Source: Pseudopedobacter beijingensis
GTDB taxonomy: Bacteria > Bacteroidota > Bacteroidia > Sphingobacteriales > Sphingobacteriaceae
Direction of reading: 5' to 3'
DNA: 64,000 nt
NCBI RefSeq assembly: GCF_042678145.1
Contig: NZ_JBHUDG010000002.1
Location: 62,001-126,000, forward strand
The notes under the pieces are model-generated. The model was not told the DNA's origin. It searched no databases and saw nothing but the letters and a program-made list of their open reading frames with translations. This document shows, in pieces, positions 61,702 through 64,000 of this stretch. Each line of letters begins with the position of its first letter. Positions within the stretch are counted from its first letter, which is position 1. The translations under genes and the position numbers were made by a program.

Positions 61702-62316
61702 TTAAAACAGACCGTGAAATTCACGCTCTATACTATTGATAATAAAACCTAAATCATCGTTATTGTTTGCAAAATCTAATTTATCCTTATCCAGGATTAA
61801 AAGCTTTCCGGAATTGTATCCCTTTATCCAGGCATCGTATTTTTCGTTAAGCTTTTGAAGGTAATCCAGTCTGATGCTGGCTTCGTATTCACGCCCCCTT
61901 CTCTGTATGTTTTCTACTAATGTAGGAACCGATGCTTTTAAATAAATCAATAAATCAGGAGCTTTTATATAGGCCGTAATATTGTCAAAAATAGCTCGGT
62001 AATTGTTGTAGTCTCTGGACGTCATCAGACCCATTTCATGTAGGTTTTCTGCAAATATGAAAGCATCCTCATAGATGGTTCTGTCCTGTACTACATTTTT
62101 GGTATCGGCCTGTATATCTCTAATTTGCTGGAACCTGCTGTTCAGGAAATAAATCTGCAGATTAAAACTCCACCTTTTCATGTCGTTGTAAAAATCCTCC
62201 AGATAAGGGTTGTTATCTACCGTTTCAAAAAGAGCCTCCCAATTATAGTTTTTGGCGAGCATTTCGGTAAGAGTGGTTTTTCCTGCACCAATATTACCTA
62301 CAACAGCAATATGCAT
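61702..62316 (-). CDS. Deoxynucleoside kinase
   Basis: This 204-residue kinase has the P-loop GNIGAGKTTLTEML, the substrate block ALFETVDNNPYLEDFYND, the DRS-like motif VVQDRTIYEDAFIF and a lid region QRRGREYEASIRLDYL. It phosphorylates deoxynucleosides (deoxyadenosine/deoxyguanosine type or broader) in the salvage pathway. Exact specificity cannot be read. It lies between trpS (23 bases upstream) and kdsB on the same strand. Confidence 0.93.
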   Translation of the reverse strand: MHIAVVGNIGAGKTTLTEMLAKNYNWEALFETVDNNPYLEDFYNDMKRWSFNLQIYFLNSRFQQIRDIQADTKNVVQDRTIYEDAFIFAENLHEMGLMTSRDYNNYRAIFDNITAYIKAPDLLIYLKASVPTLVENIQRRGREYEASIRLDYLQKLNEKYDAWIKGYNSGKLLILDKDKLDFANNNDDLGFIINSIEREFHGLF

Positions 62317-62339
62317 ATTTCCTGATCTTTTACTTTTTA

Positions 62340-63335
62340 TTAAAATGATTTGAAACCAATGATTTCTCTAACATCTTTAAGCGTTTTAGAAGCGCTTTCA
62401 TGCGCTTTATCCGCACCTAATTTTGCTACTTTTCTAAGATAATCATTATCAGCAGAAATAGCAGTTATTTTTTCACGGATAGGTGTCGTAGAAATAACCA
62501 TGTCTTCTGCCAATTGTTTTTTGAAATCGCCATATCTTATAGCGCAGGTATTGTACAGGTTTTCGAAATGGGCAAGCGTATCCGCAGTGGAAACCAGCTT
62601 CATCAGATCAAACAGGTTTTGTATTTCCTGAGGCTTTTGTTGATTTTCTTCTGTGGGACCACCATCCGTTACTGCTTTCATTACCTTTTTTCGAATGGTT
62701 TCTGGAGAATCCGAAAGATAAACAGCATTCATCTCACCTTCAGATTTTCCCATTTTCCCTTTTCCGTCTAAGCCAGGTATTTTTACCAGTTCGTTGGAAA
62801 AGTTAAAAGCAAATGATTCTTTAAAATAGTCTACGTTATACATACGGTTGAAACGATTTCCGAAAGTACGGGTCATTTCAAGATGTTGTTCCTGGTCTTT
62901 GCCTACAGGTACTTTAGTCGCATGGTGAATGAGTATATCACAAGCCATCAGTACGGGGTAAGTTAGCAAGCCTGCATTTACATTATCAGGGTTTGCTCTC
63001 ACTTTATCCTTAAAAGAAGTAGCCCTCTCCAGTTCGCCTAAATAGGCGTTCATATTCATGTATAAATATAACTCGGCAACTTCCGGTAAATCAGACTGAA
63101 CGTATATAGTCGATTTTTCAGGATCCAGTCCTGCAGCTAAATATTCAACCAATACATTGCGTACCGTTTCCTGAAGATTGTTTGGCGTAGGATGCGTGGT
63201 TAATGAATGTAAATCTGCGATAAAGAAAAAGCAGTTATACTGCTCCTGCATCTTTACAAAGTTATTTAAAGCACCGTAGTAATTTCCTAAATGCAGTTTT
63301 CCTGTCGATCTTATTCCGCTAACAACTGTTTCCAT
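62340..63335 (-). CDS. trpS: Tryptophanyl-tRNA synthetase
   Basis: This 331-residue class I synthetase charges tRNA-Trp. It has the HIGH-equivalent region STGKLHLGNYYGALNNFVKM and the KMSKS-equivalent KMGKSEGEMNAVYL. Further motifs are FFIADLHSLT, LLTYPVLMACDILIHHATKV and PVGKDQEQHLEMTR. Length is normal. A TACTTTCG box, one base off TAnnTTTG, stands 7 bases before the ATG. It begins a minus-strand run with the deoxynucleoside kinase and kdsB. Confidence 0.97.
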   Translation of the reverse strand: METVVSGIRSTGKLHLGNYYGALNNFVKMQEQYNCFFFIADLHSLTTHPTPNNLQETVRNVLVEYLAAGLDPEKSTIYVQSDLPEVAELYLYMNMNAYLGELERATSFKDKVRANPDNVNAGLLTYPVLMACDILIHHATKVPVGKDQEQHLEMTRTFGNRFNRMYNVDYFKESFAFNFSNELVKIPGLDGKGKMGKSEGEMNAVYLSDSPETIRKKVMKAVTDGGPTEENQQKPQEIQNLFDLMKLVSTADTLAHFENLYNTCAIRYGDFKKQLAEDMVISTTPIREKITAISADNDYLRKVAKLGADKAHESASKTLKDVREIIGFKSF

Positions 63336-63476
63336 AATGAGGCGAAAGTACGGAAAATTTATATTTTTGATTATATGAAACCGAGATGTTTGAATAAATG
63401 TTGACAGCTTTGCATCTACAAATATTTAAATGGGCCAGAGTTTATTTGCTTACCGTAAAAAGATAAAAACAGAAGA

Positions 63477-64000
63477 ATGAAAAGAAAACTTAGGGTTTTG
63501 CATAGGTATTATTACCTGTTTCAGCTGGCAGTTTGGTTTTTTATACTTTATCCTTTTCTGTATTTTTTTTCACAAAAAAAATCCCGTTACAAATCCCTTA
63601 ATTTTATTCGGAGAACAAATGCCTATATGGCGTCCCTTTTTTCGGGGATTATCTATAAAGTTCATTATAAAACAATATTAAACTGGGATAAAACCTATAT
63701 CTTTTGTGCTAACCATAGCTCTAACCTGGATATTTTTGCATTGAGCGCAACTTTAAAAGGGAATTATTTTTTTATGGGAAAGCATGAGCTGCTGGATAGT
63801 ATTTTTACCAGAAGGTATTTTCAGACCATCGATATTCCAGTAGATAGAGAAAGTAAAATTGGCGCATACAGAGCATTGAAAAAAGCAGAACAGCGTTTGC
63901 AGGATGGGTTAAGTCTGGTGATTTTTCCGGAAGGAGCCATAGAGGATCATTACCCGCCTCGCTTAATGCCCTTTAAAAACGGAACCTTTAAATTGGCTAT
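63477..64000 (+). CDS. PlsC-like 1-acyl-glycerol-3-phosphate acyltransferase, 3' end missing
   Basis: The first 174 codons are present; the gene runs off the right edge. The start MKRKLRVLHRYYYLFQLAVW leads into a hydrophobic segment. The acyltransferase motifs follow: catalytic NHSSNLDIF (the N-H-x4-D type, with histidine and aspartate), IDIPVDRES and VIFPEGAIEDHYPPRLMPFK, then NGTFKLA. It transfers an acyl chain to lysophosphatidic acid or a related lipid at the inner membrane. A TATTTTTG box at 63362-63369 lies about 107 bases upstream, a weak promoter candidate. Divergent to trpS. Confidence 0.88.
   Translation, partial: MKRKLRVLHRYYYLFQLAVWFFILYPFLYFFSQKKSRYKSLNFIRRTNAYMASLFSGIIYKVHYKTILNWDKTYIFCANHSSNLDIFALSATLKGNYFFMGKHELLDSIFTRRYFQTIDIPVDRESKIGAYRALKKAEQRLQDGLSLVIFPEGAIEDHYPPRLMPFKNGTFKLA

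Noticed and set aside
1..64000. CRISPR array, prophage or integrated plasmid
   Set aside because: No regular direct repeats with spacers and no integrase, transposase, terminase or capsid genes were found.

Overview
The window looks like a low-GC Bacteroidota chromosome, most likely from the Sphingobacteriaceae (Pedobacter or Pseudopedobacter type). The evidence is two SusC/SusD systems with FecI-type ECF sigma and FecR anti-sigma factors, proteins with type IX secretion (T9SS) tails, promoters of the Bacteroidota TAnnTTTG type, and the housekeeping gene set. The genus is an inference; no rRNA or tRNA gene was seen.

Layout. 1-62 is the first codons of a ribonucleotide reductase small subunit on the minus strand. 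549-23420 is a first glycan-utilisation locus (PUL1): ECF sigma and FecR; an unrelated minus-strand gene; four secreted proteins (3699-9825); then SusC, SusD, a DUF5017 lipoprotein, a BNR/Asp-box protein, a GH20 hexosaminidase, a second BNR protein and a GH32 enzyme. 23480-43168 is a second locus (PUL2): a minus-strand ECF sigma, a VapBC-like toxin-antitoxin pair, FecR, SusC, SusD, DUF5017, a VCBS/FG-GAP protein, a FISUMP-like protein, a BNR-FISUMP fusion, a secreted TIM-barrel isomerase-like protein, an SGNH acetylesterase, a hitch-hiker subunit and an Fe-S-type GMC sugar dehydrogenase. 43188-64000 is housekeeping: nupC, a bifunctional nuclease, etfA, etfB, TPR, chrA-like, dnaB, rlmB, topA, a TauE-like exporter, mnmA, an aldehyde dehydrogenase, kdsB, a deoxynucleoside kinase, trpS and the start of a PlsC-like acyltransferase.

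How it works together (inference). Each SusC carries an N-terminal STN signalling domain, so glycan arrival can be passed to a membrane FecR and its ECF sigma factor. SusD and DUF5017 lipoproteins would capture glycan at the surface, while secreted enzymes trim it. The most original material is in the enzymes. (i) Five BNR/Asp-box propellers form two subfamilies without the sialidase FRIP motif. (ii) A roughly 230-residue N-terminal module of unknown function occurs alone, with a T9SS tail, on a BNR propeller and on a GH32 enzyme. (iii) FISUMP-like modules are shuffled in the same way. (iv) PUL2 ends in a possible oxidative glycoside-processing cassette: a GMC dehydrogenase with a C-x5-C-x3-C iron-sulfur motif, its hitch-hiker subunit and a secreted TIM-barrel protein.

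Non-coding structure includes two MITE-like elements (4466-4600 and 57814-58284), a 17-bp perfect hairpin downstream of topA, a multi-hairpin leader before the second susC, and a textbook promoter for etfB that overlaps the divergent TPR start codon. The glycan substrate of either locus cannot be read from the sequence.
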